Shown here: positions 1 through 9,377 of the stretch, one piece after another
Position numbering within the stretch: the stretch's first letter is position 1
Layout of the letters: every line of letters begins with the position of its first letter
Assembly (NCBI RefSeq): GCF_014201715.1
Contig: NZ_JACHFD010000008.1
Span: 62,001-126,000, forward strand
Reading direction: 5' to 3'
Source of the DNA: Haloferula luteola
GTDB lineage: Bacteria; Verrucomicrobiota; Verrucomicrobiia; Verrucomicrobiales; Akkermansiaceae
Length of the DNA stretch: 64,000 nt
The notes under the pieces: model-generated
Databases searched by the model: none
Seen by the model: the letters and a program-made list of their open reading frames with translations, nothing else
Told to the model about the DNA's origin: nothing
Translations under genes and position numbers: made by a program

Positions 1-400
1 TGAGATTGAGGAAATAGTCGGCTTCGTCGGCGTTGAGTCCGAAGTCTTTGATCAGATCGGCATACCATTGGGCTGCCATGGCTTTGACGCCTTGAGCCAT
101 CATTGAGCGGCCGATCTCGTTTTCGCTCATTTTGCGGAGCGTTTTTCCCATGTCGCTGCGGGCGAGGTCGACGGGAGGGCGATCGTCGTCGGGGGTCTTG
201 GGATCCCGAAGGGCTGATTTGGGAGGCGCTTCTTCGTCCGATGGGGTTCCCGGAGGGAGGGACGAGGAATGGGAGGAAGCGACGGGGCTAGAGACCTGAC
301 TGTGCTCAGCGAGGTGTTTTTTCAGACCCTCCATTCGCGCCTCTTCGATGGCGACGACCAAAATGGTCACGCCGACCAGAACCCACACATTGACCTTCAT
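1..400 (-). CDS. Exported or membrane-anchored hypothetical protein, 3' part cut by window edge
   Basis: The reading frame opens with ATG at 400 and runs off the left edge after about 133 codons, so the C-terminus is missing. The N-terminus (MKVNVWVLVGVTILVVAI) is one hydrophobic segment, a signal anchor. It is followed by a Ser/Pro/Asp-rich linker and a more ordered part with the stretches MGKTLRKMSENEIGRSMM and LNADEADYFLNL. I do not recognise the family. The frame is open and codon use looks normal. It is transcribed divergently from the MFS gene that starts at 565. Confidence 0.6.
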   Translation of the reverse strand, partial: MKVNVWVLVGVTILVVAIEEARMEGLKKHLAEHSQVSSPVASSHSSSLPPGTPSDEEAPPKSALRDPKTPDDDRPPVDLARSDMGKTLRKMSENEIGRSMMAQGVKAMAAQWYADLIKDFGLNADEADYFLNL

Positions 401-564
401 GGCGAAGGCATAACAAAGCCGGGTGGCGATGTTAATGACGCATCTTCGTAGGTGGAGGGAGGGTTGACGCGTAAAAACCCCGACAGGTGGTTCGGGCTAC
501 CGGGCTTGCATGGGGGGGGGCTCGGGTGCGAGGGAGTCCGCGCGTTCGCACGAGCGCTAGCATC

Positions 565-1767
565 ATGGCACTTTCGTCTGCGTCCCCCGTTTCCGAACGC
601 TCGTTGCTTCCGCTCCTCGCTGCGGTGCAGTTCACCCACATCATGGATTTCATGGTGGTGATGCCACTGGGTCCGCAATTGATGCGAGAATTGGACATTT
701 CCGCCGCGGCCTTCGGTCATATCATTTCGGCGTTTGCGCTGACTTCTGGGGTGGTGGGTCTGGCGATGGCGCCGTTTGCCGATCGGTTTGATCGGCGCAA
801 GCTACTGTTGGTGTGTTATGCGGGCTTTGTGTTGGGCAGTCTGGCCTGTGGGATGTCGAAAACGGCGGAGATGCTGATGGTGGCGCGGGCCTTGTGCGGC
901 GCCTTCGGGGGGGTGAGCAGCGCGACTCTATTGACGATTGTGGCCGATGTGGTGCCTCCAGAGCGGCGGGCCCGGGGCATGGGGATCATCATGACGGCCT
1001 TTTCCGCTGCGGCGGCATTGGGCGTCCCATTGGGCTTGAAATTGGCGCAGTGGTGGAAATGGGAAGCGCCGTTTTTGGTGATCGCGGTGCTGGCTGCGGG
1101 TGTCTGGGTGCTGTTGGCGAAGGTGCTGCCACCGGTTCGAGCTCATTTGGATCGATCAGGCGCGAATCCTGGCCGGGACTTTCTGGTGCTGTTGAAGGAC
1201 GGCAATGCCTGGACGGGGATTGGACTGATGATGGCCTGTGTGATGGGGCACTTCATGATCATCCCCTACCTTTCTCCTTATTTGGTGGGGAATGTGGGGG
1301 TTTCAGAGGATCATCTGTTCCTGGTCTACTTGGTGGGCGGCGTGGTGACGATTTTTACCGGTCCTTTCGTCGGGAAGATGGCCGACCGTCACGGGAGATT
1401 TCGGATCTTCTGCGTGTTGGTGGTGTTTGCCTGTGGGATTGTGTTTCACATCGCGAACTCCGGCCCGCTGCCGCTGTGGCATGTGTTGGTGAATGCGGCT
1501 TTCTTCTTCGTGTTTGCGAGTGGGCGTTTCGTGCCAGCGCAGGCGACGATTTCGCTGGCGGTTCCTTCCGAGCGGCGGGGGGCATACATGAGTTTGGTTT
1601 CTTGTTCGAGGGATTTGGCCTCTGGAACGACCGCGGCGATCGGCGCGATGGTGGTAAGCAAGGGTGCGGGGGGAGCGTTGAACCATTTCGACCGACTCGG
1701 CTGGATGGCGATTGCGATCAGCCTTTGCAGCCTGTGGGTATTCCGCCAGGTCCGGATGGCCGAGTGA
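565..1767 (+). CDS. MFS transporter (DHA1-like)
   Basis: A 400-residue polytopic membrane protein with about twelve hydrophobic segments, the usual length for the major facilitator superfamily. After the first helix (FTHIMDFMVVMPLGPQL) comes the loop MAPFADRFDRRKLL, which matches the MFS motif between helices 2 and 3. A weaker copy (FVGKMADRHGRFRI) lies in the second half, as expected for the duplicated fold. Such proteins export drugs or take up small solutes by proton exchange, and the substrate cannot be told from sequence. The frame extends upstream to a GTG at 487, but the ATG at 565 fits an MFS N-terminus better. The gene converges on the DUF4394 gene. Confidence 0.85.
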   Translation: MALSSASPVSERSLLPLLAAVQFTHIMDFMVVMPLGPQLMRELDISAAAFGHIISAFALTSGVVGLAMAPFADRFDRRKLLLVCYAGFVLGSLACGMSKTAEMLMVARALCGAFGGVSSATLLTIVADVVPPERRARGMGIIMTAFSAAAALGVPLGLKLAQWWKWEAPFLVIAVLAAGVWVLLAKVLPPVRAHLDRSGANPGRDFLVLLKDGNAWTGIGLMMACVMGHFMIIPYLSPYLVGNVGVSEDHLFLVYLVGGVVTIFTGPFVGKMADRHGRFRIFCVLVVFACGIVFHIANSGPLPLWHVLVNAAFFFVFASGRFVPAQATISLAVPSERRGAYMSLVSCSRDLASGTTAAIGAMVVSKGAGGALNHFDRLGWMAIAISLCSLWVFRQVRMAE

Positions 1768-1775
1768 GGTGGGTG

Positions 1776-1806
1776 CGAAAAAGCCCGGGCGTTGAGGCCC
1801 GGGCTT
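1776..1806 (-). terminator. Intrinsic terminator of the DUF4394 gene
   Basis: Arms 1783-1790 and 1797-1804 (GCCCGGGC) form a perfect hairpin with a 6-nt loop. On the minus strand it is followed by a run of T (1782-1778), about 30 bp after the stop of the 1838-2692 gene. Confidence 0.8.
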
Positions 1807-1837
1807 CAGGGAGTGGGTCGTGGAGAAACGCCGTGCT

Positions 1838-2692
1838 TCAGGCGCGCCGCCGCCGAAGCCCTAGCAAGCTGGCAGCGCTGCACAGCAGGGCAGTGGTCGG
1901 CTCTGGAACCACCGCGAGACCCGATAGCGATCCGGTTGGGTTGCCGATCATCGTGGCGGATCCGGTGGTCAGGTCGAGAGTGTAGAGGGTGGTAACGAGG
2001 CCGTTGGAAAAGGCCGCGTAGGCTGTGCCATCGGGTGCAATGTCGAACCCTCCAAGGTCCATCGCATCGATGCCCAATGAACCGATGGTCGTGAGTGTGC
2101 CAGCGCTGTTGGCCTGGGCGACGAGGATATCGAGAGCCGTATCGATGGCGTAGAGTTGCGTGGATGAAGGGGCGGGTGAGAAGCTGTTGGTGTAGGCGTG
2201 GTGAACCACGTTGGGGTTGGCTCCAAAATTCACATCTCCAGAGTCATAGAAGACGGAGGTGACAATGGTCGCCGTGCCGAGATCGGGATGGCCCACCGTA
2301 TTCGAGTCGTCATCTCCCACGATGCGGATGCGATCGATCACGGGATTGAAATCGAATCCATAAGAAGTGGCCGAAAGGGCGCTTCCAAAGCCCGAGCCGA
2401 CTTGGCTGGCAACACCCGATGAGAGGTTCAGGGTGTAAAGAGATCCGCTGGATCCAAGGCCGAACAGCTGTCCGGTCGCTGGACGGAAGTCGATGCCAAG
2501 CAGGCTCTCACCACTGCCGAGGCCTGAGATGGTCACAGGGGCTCCCGAAGCGATCCCCGGACTGCTCGAATCGAACATGGAGAGGGCCTGGGATCCTGCG
2601 CCGAGTTCGACAAGGCCGACGAGGCTTGCCCCGTGGGCGGTCGAGGACGTGAGAATGAGGAGGCCAGTGGCCCCGAGCAGTTTGATTTTCAT
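1838..2692 (-). CDS. DUF4394 domain PEP-CTERM protein
   Basis: A 284-residue exported protein. Residues 1-22 are a signal peptide (MKIKLLGATGLLILTSSTAHG). The body is a DUF4394-type beta-propeller-like domain, recognised by GIDFRPATGQLFGLG, the segment RIRIVGDDDSNTV near residue 125 and the repeated 'LYTLDLTTG' strands. The C-terminus, VVPEPTTALLCSAASLLGLRRRRA, has the three parts of a PEP-CTERM tail: PEP motif, hydrophobic helix, arginine cluster. In this family an exosortase normally processes the tail. No exosortase gene is in this window. Molecular function is unknown. Confidence 0.85.
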   Translation of the reverse strand: MKIKLLGATGLLILTSSTAHGASLVGLVELGAGSQALSMFDSSSPGIASGAPVTISGLGSGESLLGIDFRPATGQLFGLGSSGSLYTLNLSSGVASQVGSGFGSALSATSYGFDFNPVIDRIRIVGDDDSNTVGHPDLGTATIVTSVFYDSGDVNFGANPNVVHHAYTNSFSPAPSSTQLYAIDTALDILVAQANSAGTLTTIGSLGIDAMDLGGFDIAPDGTAYAAFSNGLVTTLYTLDLTTGSATMIGNPTGSLSGLAVVPEPTTALLCSAASLLGLRRRRA

Positions 2693-2834
2693 ACGTTGGG
2701 ATAGGCAATTTGGACGTCAGAGAAGGGATCCGGCGGGATGCGCGAATCGCGCTTCTCTGACAAACAACGTGCCTCGTAGAAACTCGGATGCTCACCGAGT
2801 GAGTTTTCGGGGAAAAAAGCTCCGAAGCGGGAGA

Positions 2835-5153
2835 TTACTCCTTTTCGACGGCCAAGCCGTTGCCAACGTAGGCGCGGTATTTGGCGATATCACCCGGGTT
2901 GTTCCCAGCACGGGGGACGAGCTTGAACCCGGCGACGGTTTCTTCCTGACCGAGGTCGATGACGATGCGGTGGGGGTAGCCGGGTTGAGCATTTTTCCAC
3001 TCGGTATGCCAAAAGTCCGAAATTTGGCCGTTGATGGCATTTGTGGCGGAGCCGTCTTCGCCGACCATTTCCTCGCTGCTGGCATAGGCAATCTTCCAAG
3101 TGGCGTGGGAGATCGAGTGGCCTTGGCGGTCGAGCAGGTCGAGTTCTGCGATGGCGGCGAAAGGTTTGCCGTCGTGGGAGCTGAGGGCTTCGAGGCAGAA
3201 TTGAGAACCCTTGGCCGGGATTTTGAACTCGATGGTTTTGGCGTCCTTGGTGGAGTCGAAGGAGCCTTCGATGATCGGGCGAACGCCGTCGAGTTTCAAT
3301 TCGGCTTTGGCAGAGAGTCCGCGTGCGAAGTCGAGTTCCGGGCGCAGCTCATTGAGGATGGGGGTTTCGAGTCCAGCTGAGCTGGCTTTTTCAGGTCCGA
3401 CGAGATCGAGGATGATGATTTCGTTGTCACCTTCTTGGAGCCATGGGCCAGGGACGTATGCGGTTTGCGTGGGGCCGATGTTCCAGTAGCGGGCGAGGCA
3501 GTGGCCGTTGATCCAGATGACGCCCTTGCCCCAGCTGCGGAGGTCGAGGTAAGTATCGGCTGCCTTTTCCAGGGAGAAGGTGCTGCGCCAGAATTTGGGC
3601 CCCTCAGGAGCTCCCGTGGCCGGTTGCCATTTCAGGGACGCAAGCATCGAGTCATCGAGTGGCAGCGAATAGGCTCCCCACGGACCCTTGAGGGATTCTC
3701 CGCCGAGGCGGACATCGCCGGAGATGCCTTTCCGGTCATGAATCTCCTTGCCGAAATTCACATGGCCCATGGTGTGGACGAGGATATCGAGCACGGCTTC
3801 CTGATCACGAGGTGGCAAAACCACTTTGAACCGCCGGGAGCGGCGATCCATGATGCCGACGTTCTTGCCATCGAGTCGAACCCAGGCGAAGTCATGAACC
3901 TGATCGAGCTCCAATGAGGCGGAGGGTCCGGCGGGCACCTTGGTGCGGTAGAGCATGGCACCGTGACCTTGATCGTAGGCTTCCATGAACTTGGGGGTGT
4001 CGCTCATGACAGGTTTCGGCAGGTTGTCGTAGATCGGAGCCACTTCACTGAAGGTGAACTCGGGGACCGAAATCACCGGCATGGCGGCAGGAGGGTCGGG
4101 GAGTGTTTCTCCGGGCAGCAGGTAGCGCTTCATCAATGCGCGGGTCTTGTCGAACTTGTCGCCAATCCAACCGGCTTCGCTGATGGGTGCGTCGTAGTCG
4201 TAGCTTGAGGTGTCCGGCTTGAATGGGCGATCGGCGCCGGCCCACATTCCAAAGGAGGTGCCACCGTGGGCCATGTAGATGCTGAACGAGGCCCCTTCCT
4301 TGAGCATGTAGTCGAGGTCGGCAAGATTCTGATCGAGGTTGCCGAGGTGGTGGGGGGCACCCCAGGTGTCGAACCAGCCCGGGTAGAATTCGCCACAGAC
4401 GAGAGGGCCGTCTTTTTGAATTTTTCGAAGTTCTTCGAAGCTACCGGCGGGGTCGCTGCCGAAGTTGACGACGGAGAAAAGGTCATCGCGGTATCCATCG
4501 CGGAGGTTCCACCGCGGGTTGCAATTGAAGAGAGGGATGTCGAAGCCAGAGTCGATCATCACTTGGCGAAGCTCGCCCATGTACTCCGCATCTTTGCCGT
4601 AGAATCCGTACTCGTTTTCCACTTGGGCCATGAGGATGGGGCCGCCGTGAGTGACTTGCATGGGGCCGAGGACGCGGCCGACTTCGGCGAGCCAGCGCTG
4701 GGTTGCGGCGAGGAAATCGGGATCGCGGGAGCGCAGGGCAATGTCCTCTTTTTTGAGCAGCCACCAAGGTAGGCCGCCGCCATCCCACTCGGCGCAGGCA
4801 TACGGACCGGGACGAAGCACCACCCACAGTCCTTCTTCCTGCGCGAGCTTGCAGAATTCCACCGCGTCGGCCTGGCCGGACCAGTTGTAGGTGCCCTCTT
4901 CGAATTCATGAAGATTCCAGAAAAGGTAGGCACAGACGGTATTGAGTCCCATCGCCTTACAAAGTTGAAGACGGTGGCGCCAGTATTCCTTGGGCACACG
5001 AGCGAAGTGAATTTCTCCGCAACGCATTTGGAACCGCTCGCCATCGAGCAGGAAGTCCTTTTTGCCGATCTCAAAGGTGTGATCGGCTGCCGGCGCGGGA
5101 ACGGCAGAAAGCAGTGCCGTGGCAAGAGTCAGGTTTTTGAAGAGCTTCAACAT
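2835..5153 (-). CDS. GH35 beta-galactosidase, secreted
   Basis: A 772-residue protein with a signal peptide ending at about residue 22 (AVPAPA). The GH35 catalytic barrel fills roughly residues 25-345. The acid/base is E181 in QVENEYGFYG and the nucleophile is E255 in CGEFYPGWFDTWG, both classic GH35 blocks. Beta-sandwich modules follow, including a jelly-roll near 530-580 (SWGKGVIWINGHCLARYWN). The C-terminus resembles an F5/8 type C discoidin domain (HRIVIDLGQEETVAGFKLVPR). It should release terminal beta-galactose from plant or algal glycans outside the cytoplasm. It stands alone between a PEP-CTERM gene and a lipid kinase gene. Confidence 0.9.
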   Translation of the reverse strand: MLKLFKNLTLATALLSAVPAPAADHTFEIGKKDFLLDGERFQMRCGEIHFARVPKEYWRHRLQLCKAMGLNTVCAYLFWNLHEFEEGTYNWSGQADAVEFCKLAQEEGLWVVLRPGPYACAEWDGGGLPWWLLKKEDIALRSRDPDFLAATQRWLAEVGRVLGPMQVTHGGPILMAQVENEYGFYGKDAEYMGELRQVMIDSGFDIPLFNCNPRWNLRDGYRDDLFSVVNFGSDPAGSFEELRKIQKDGPLVCGEFYPGWFDTWGAPHHLGNLDQNLADLDYMLKEGASFSIYMAHGGTSFGMWAGADRPFKPDTSSYDYDAPISEAGWIGDKFDKTRALMKRYLLPGETLPDPPAAMPVISVPEFTFSEVAPIYDNLPKPVMSDTPKFMEAYDQGHGAMLYRTKVPAGPSASLELDQVHDFAWVRLDGKNVGIMDRRSRRFKVVLPPRDQEAVLDILVHTMGHVNFGKEIHDRKGISGDVRLGGESLKGPWGAYSLPLDDSMLASLKWQPATGAPEGPKFWRSTFSLEKAADTYLDLRSWGKGVIWINGHCLARYWNIGPTQTAYVPGPWLQEGDNEIIILDLVGPEKASSAGLETPILNELRPELDFARGLSAKAELKLDGVRPIIEGSFDSTKDAKTIEFKIPAKGSQFCLEALSSHDGKPFAAIAELDLLDRQGHSISHATWKIAYASSEEMVGEDGSATNAINGQISDFWHTEWKNAQPGYPHRIVIDLGQEETVAGFKLVPRAGNNPGDIAKYRAYVGNGLAVEKE

Positions 5154-5257
5154 GGAAGAAACGAGTCGTTTGTGAATGCAGCGCGCCCATTACATGCTTA
5201 AAGAAGGGTTTCTTGCAAGCGGGTGTGGTGAGAGTGCCCCCCAGATAGGAGGGGGCT

Positions 5258-6190
5258 TCAGGCCTTTGGTAGCAGCCCTTTGGCTTGGGCGTAGTCGCGT
5301 GGGACGATGAGTTGAGTTCCACCCGGGACGACGTGGGCCTCGAAGGGCGTGGTGCCGATGGGCTCACCGTCAATTTCCAGGTTCAGCGGGGGGTGGGCTT
5401 CCACGCGGATGCGCTCAGCCTTGAAGTAGCGAAGCTCAGTTGCGCCATCGTAGCGGCGGGTGAGCAGCCGGAAAACGACCCGGAGAATGCCGGCGAGGCT
5501 ATTGGGGGAGACGATGGCGAGGTCCAGTTTGCCATCGTGAGGGCTGAGGTTGGACCCGAGAGCGACTCCGGAGCCGTGAATTTCACCGACGTTGATGGCG
5601 ATGACGGTATGGGCCCGGAAGCGAAAGGTCTGGTCATCGACGGTGAGCTGGATCCGCGAGCGAGTGAGGGAGAAGAGGCTTTTCAGGCCAGAGATGACGT
5701 AGGCGAAAAAGCCGAGACGATTTTTGAGTTCCCGGTCGGCGGCCTTGATCAGGTCCGCATCCCATCCGGAGCCAGCCATGAGGGCGAAGTAGCGGTCATG
5801 GTCGATGAGATGGCCAACGTCCATTGAAACAGCGACGCCGTCGTGGAGGGCGAGCTGGAGCGCGTCTTCTCGGTCTATGGGGATGGCGAGTGCCCTGGCT
5901 AGCAGATTGGCGGTGCCTGAGGGGAGTTGGGCGAGGGGAACGTCGCGAGGGTTTTCGATGAGCCCTGACATGGCCTCCATGATGGTGCCGTCACCGCCGG
6001 AGACGAGAACCCGATCGCACTCGGTTTCGCGAGCCCAGCGACGGGCGTCGCCTTCTCCTTGGGTCTCTCGAATTTCGTATTCGAATCCCCCGTCGTCGAG
6101 CGCTTGGACCAGGGCAGGGCGAACCTTTTCCGCCGGATCCTGGCCGGCGGTGGGATTGAAGATGACGAGGATGCGAGGGAGGGTCGACAT
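5258..6190 (-). CDS. Diacylglycerol kinase family lipid kinase (DgkB/YegS-like)
   Basis: A 310-residue protein of the diacylglycerol/sphingosine kinase catalytic family. The N-terminus has ILVIFNPTAGQ, and the nucleotide loop VSGGDGTIMEA (residues 63-73) follows. LPSGTANLLARALAIP and the C-terminal LEIDGEPIG are also typical. Such enzymes phosphorylate lipid alcohols with ATP at the membrane, and the exact lipid cannot be read. I chose the ATG at 6190 because it puts the first beta strand at the N-terminus. The frame continues to 6232, which would add 14 unusual residues. The next gene upstream on this strand is the CotH-type gene at 6248, so that longer start would still just fit. Confidence 0.85.
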   Translation of the reverse strand: MSTLPRILVIFNPTAGQDPAEKVRPALVQALDDGGFEYEIRETQGEGDARRWARETECDRVLVSGGDGTIMEAMSGLIENPRDVPLAQLPSGTANLLARALAIPIDREDALQLALHDGVAVSMDVGHLIDHDRYFALMAGSGWDADLIKAADRELKNRLGFFAYVISGLKSLFSLTRSRIQLTVDDQTFRFRAHTVIAINVGEIHGSGVALGSNLSPHDGKLDLAIVSPNSLAGILRVVFRLLTRRYDGATELRYFKAERIRVEAHPPLNLEIDGEPIGTTPFEAHVVPGGTQLIVPRDYAQAKGLLPKA

Positions 6191-6247
6191 GACGATCGCA
6201 TCATCGATACTCCATCGAAGGACCTTGTCCAATCGCCCGAGGGGAAA

Positions 6248-7792
6248 TCATTTGGCGGCCGTCGAGGCGGTGAGGGTCGGATGGTGGAGAAGGAACGAGC
6301 GGCGGCCGTCGGCGAAGGCTTTCAGTTCGGCCAAGCTCTGGTCGAAGGCTTCCGTGGAGTCGAGCTTCCGCGGGTCTTTCGCGACTTCCTCTCGGATCAG
6401 GTCCTGGTGGCGACGAGCGATCGGTTCGAGGTTCTTCCAATCGAGCCATTTCGAGGCGATTTCGCGGACCAGTTGCCCATAGCGTTCGCGCCATTCGGGA
6501 ACGGCCAGAAGGCGGGAAATAAGGGGGCGATCCGGGTTCTCCGCAGCGACCCATGGATCGAGATTGAAAGGGGTCTCCTGAGAGGTGCTTTCGCGTGGCC
6601 CCCCCGGTCCGTGGTCGGCGCGGAAGGCTTCATTCATGTCGTGCGGCACGATGTGGAAGATGCCCTTTTCGTCCTGATAGAGGCTGTAGTCACTGGCGCG
6701 GGTCCAGTATCCGTCGGAATTCATCAGCACGTTTTCGACGGCCAGGAAGGCCAGGGCCCCGTCGACGTCGAGAACCTTGGGTAGCTCGGTCTTCAAGGAT
6801 TCGAGCGGGGTTTGATCAAGGGTGCGGGTGAGCTTGACCAGAGCCTGCCAAGCTTCGGGCTCGTCCTTGGTTTTGATTTCGTAGATGCCTTCGTAAGCGG
6901 ATTTGTCTTCCCCGAGGAAGCGCAGAGATCCCTGGCCATTGGGGCTTCCTGGGACGTGCCAACGCCTGCCCTTGGAGGATGAGAAGAAGTCCTGGGTAAA
7001 GTCTTTATTGAACTGCTGTTGATTGATGTAGATGCCGCGATTTTCTCCCTGAATGGCCACGCGAAGGTAGTTGACCTTGGGCGCTGGCAGGTAATGGCGG
7101 GCGATGAAGGAATAGAGGGGTGCACTGAGATAGCCCGGGTCTCCCGCCGCGTTGAGCAGGTTCAAAGTACGGTAACCGTCGAGCCGGAGGGAATCGTCGA
7201 AGGCGGAAATGGACAGGTTGAGTGAGCGTTTTTCACCGTCGCGAGTTCGCATGAACGAAGAGGCACCACGGAACCGGGCACCCACGCGGCCGATCACTTG
7301 TCCGTCGCGGGTGAGGAGTGCCGGGGTCTCGACGTCGGTGGGCTTGAAGGCCACCATTTCCGATTCCCAGGTCGGGCTTTCAAACTCCAGGAATAAAGTA
7401 CTAAGGAGATCGGAGTCATAGAGGTCGGAACCTAGCAGGTATTGGGTGTCGCTGGGAGACAAAGATTCACCAGTGCCAGGCGCGGGGCGCTCCTGAGAAT
7501 CTTCTGGGCCCCCAGGTCCCCCTCGGCCTTGCGGAGGTGGGCCAGGGCGAGCGCCTGGTCCCCATCCCCGGCGACGATCTCCTCCTTGTTCCTTGAGGTA
7601 GGCGAGAGCGGATTGGACTTCGTCGCCTTCGAGAATGCCATTGGCGTCGGCATCGAAGCGCTTTTGGATTTCCTGGTGCGGCTCCATCATCGGCCCAGGG
7701 CCACCCATGGGGGGTGGGCCATCAGGGCGTTGGGCGGAGGTGGGGAGGCTGGCGAGAAAAGGCCAGGCAAACCATAGGGGACGGAGCTTCAT
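6248..7792 (-). CDS. Secreted CotH-kinase family protein with one EF-hand
   Basis: A 514-residue protein. A short signal peptide (FAWPFLASLPTSAQ) is followed by a Pro/Gly/Met-rich stretch and one textbook EF-hand loop (DADANGILEGDE, residues 47-58), so calcium binding is likely. A second Gly/Pro/Arg-rich linker leads to the CotH kinase-like domain, about residues 120-500. It shows RFRGASSFMRT, RTLNLLNAAGDPGYLSAPL and the metal/ATP-site region FHIVPHDMNEAF. CotH proteins were first known from spore coats, but many non-sporulating bacteria have them, where they may phosphorylate extracellular proteins. The frame stays open upstream to 9211, but that part lies opposite the helicase gene. The ATG at 7792 precedes the signal peptide. 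Confidence 0.85.
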   Translation of the reverse strand: MKLRPLWFAWPFLASLPTSAQRPDGPPPMGGPGPMMEPHQEIQKRFDADANGILEGDEVQSALAYLKEQGGDRRRGWGPGARPGPPPQGRGGPGGPEDSQERPAPGTGESLSPSDTQYLLGSDLYDSDLLSTLFLEFESPTWESEMVAFKPTDVETPALLTRDGQVIGRVGARFRGASSFMRTRDGEKRSLNLSISAFDDSLRLDGYRTLNLLNAAGDPGYLSAPLYSFIARHYLPAPKVNYLRVAIQGENRGIYINQQQFNKDFTQDFFSSSKGRRWHVPGSPNGQGSLRFLGEDKSAYEGIYEIKTKDEPEAWQALVKLTRTLDQTPLESLKTELPKVLDVDGALAFLAVENVLMNSDGYWTRASDYSLYQDEKGIFHIVPHDMNEAFRADHGPGGPRESTSQETPFNLDPWVAAENPDRPLISRLLAVPEWRERYGQLVREIASKWLDWKNLEPIARRHQDLIREEVAKDPRKLDSTEAFDQSLAELKAFADGRRSFLLHHPTLTASTAAK

Positions 7793-8071
7793 GGAGCGGG
7801 GAACCCCGTCAGTCTGCAACGGTTTCGCACCCGATCGGAGGGGGAGGTATCTTGATTTTTGCGGAAATGCGTTGGGTTCTTCCTTGCTAAGTTCGTTTTT
7901 CCGCATTACCGGGCCGCTGTCCGGCGACTTTTCCGGACTGCGGACGGCAATTCGCGCCGTCCTCCCGTTTCCGGTCTTCATCGATGAGAGGAAAGGTTCT
8001 GGGTTCTCCAACAACGATTTCATCGAACCCCCGCCCGCGCCATTTTCTGGCCGCCGGGCCCTCTCACCCAC

Positions 8072-9361
8072 ATGAATCCGACCTCCTTTGAGGCGTTGCC
8101 CCTGGCAGCGCCTATCCAGCGTGCGCTTGCTGAGCGCGGTTATACGACTCCGTCGCCGATCCAGGCCCAATCGATTCCGCTGCTCTTGCAGGGTCGGGAT
8201 TTGTTGGGCTGCGCTCAAACGGGCACCGGCAAGACGGCGGCATTTTCCTTGCCGATCCTCGATGCACTCCATCGGGATCCCCAAGGCTTGCGACCGAAGT
8301 CGGCTCGGGTGCTGGTTTTGACTCCCACCCGCGAGCTTGCCAGCCAAGTGGGCAAGAGCCTGGAGAACTACGGCACCTACCTGAAGTCGCGCCACGCATT
8401 GGTCTATGGCGGCGTGGGTCAACGACCTCAGGTCGACGCGATGCGCAAGGGAGTCGATATTCTGGTCGCTTGCCCCGGGAGGTTGTTGGATCTGGTTCAG
8501 CAGGGTTTCATCGATCTTTCCCGAGTGGAGTTCTTTGTGCTCGATGAGGTGGATCGGATGCTCGACATGGGCTTCCAGCGCGATGTGCAGAAGATCGTCT
8601 CGCTGTTGCCTGCAAAGCGCCAATCGCTGTTTTTCTCTGCCACTTTGGCGCCGCCCATCGTGAAGCTGGCGCATGAGATTCTGCAGAATCCCGCCAGTGT
8701 GACGATTGAGCCGGAGGTAAGAACTTCCGATCGTGTCGACCAGTCGGTGTGTTTCGTGGCTCGTGAAAACAAGCGTGCGCTTCTCTTGGATCAATTGAGC
8801 CGACAAGGAAAAGGAGAGCTGAGCATCGTGTTCTCCCGCACCAAGCATGGCGCAAGCAAGTTGGCTCGCCAGATCACTCAGGCAGGATTTGCTGCGGAAG
8901 CGATTCATGGGAATCGCACCCAGAGTCAGCGGGATCGCACCTTGGAGAAGTTCCGTGCCGGACGCCTGCCGGTTTTGGTGGCGACGGATGTCGCGGCCCG
9001 CGGTGTGGATGTGCGTGATGTGACGCTGGTGGTGAATTTCGATCTGCCGAATGAGCCGGAGGCATATGTCCACCGGATCGGTCGTACAGGTCGGGCTGGT
9101 GCGACGGGCCGGGCGGTGTCTTTCTGCTCCGAAGACGAGCGGGAGTATCTGCGCGATATCGAAAAACTGATTCGCCAAGAGGTCTCGGTCGATGCGGGCC
9201 ATGAGTGGCACCTTGAGGACTTCAGTAAGCTACCCGTTGGACGGCCAGCCGCGAAAAAGTCGGCCAAGCAGGGTCGTCCTTCCCGTGGCGGAGCGCCCGG
9301 GGATGGTGCGAAGCCTGCGCGTTCACGCCGCCGCCGCCGTCGGCGCCCGGCCAAGGCGTGA
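8072..9361 (+). CDS. DEAD-box ATP-dependent RNA helicase (RhlE-like)
   Basis: A 429-residue helicase. It shows a Q motif (F6, then TTPSPIQAQSIPLLL), motif I AQTGTGKT, Ia PTRELASQV, Ib CPGRLLD, motif III SAT, and the C-terminal motifs ATDVAARGVDV and HRIGRTGRAG. Motif II reads LDEVDRMLDMGF, DEVD in place of DEAD. The tail after about residue 385 is Lys/Arg-rich (SRRRRRRRPAKA), as in RhlE/DeaD-type proteins that bind RNA during ribosome assembly and cold adaptation. It is monocistronic, divergent from the CotH-type gene across about 280 bp in which I see no gene, and convergent with the HAD gene. Confidence 0.95.
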   Translation: MNPTSFEALPLAAPIQRALAERGYTTPSPIQAQSIPLLLQGRDLLGCAQTGTGKTAAFSLPILDALHRDPQGLRPKSARVLVLTPTRELASQVGKSLENYGTYLKSRHALVYGGVGQRPQVDAMRKGVDILVACPGRLLDLVQQGFIDLSRVEFFVLDEVDRMLDMGFQRDVQKIVSLLPAKRQSLFFSATLAPPIVKLAHEILQNPASVTIEPEVRTSDRVDQSVCFVARENKRALLLDQLSRQGKGELSIVFSRTKHGASKLARQITQAGFAAEAIHGNRTQSQRDRTLEKFRAGRLPVLVATDVAARGVDVRDVTLVVNFDLPNEPEAYVHRIGRTGRAGATGRAVSFCSEDEREYLRDIEKLIRQEVSVDAGHEWHLEDFSKLPVGRPAAKKSAKQGRPSRGGAPGDGAKPARSRRRRRRRPAKA

Positions 9362-9377
9362 GCACGCTCCCGGCGAA

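Noticed and set aside
813-1985. 390-codon plus-strand frame
   Set aside because: Overlaps the MFS gene in another frame; its Gly/Cys/Arg-rich translation is a by-product of the MFS codons.
5236-5256. GCCCCCC/GGGGGC stem after the lipid kinase stop
   Set aside because: No T-run follows on the minus strand and the loop varies with pairing, so a terminator call is not supported.
6061-6100. TTCGAATCCCC, resembling a tRNA T-arm
   Set aside because: It is inside the lipid kinase gene and no acceptor or anticodon stem fits around it.
7793-9211. Upstream extension of the CotH-type frame to nearly 1,000 residues
   Set aside because: It lies opposite the DEAD-box helicase gene, is Arg/His/Ser-rich and has no domain. 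The signal peptide after the ATG at 7792 marks the true start.
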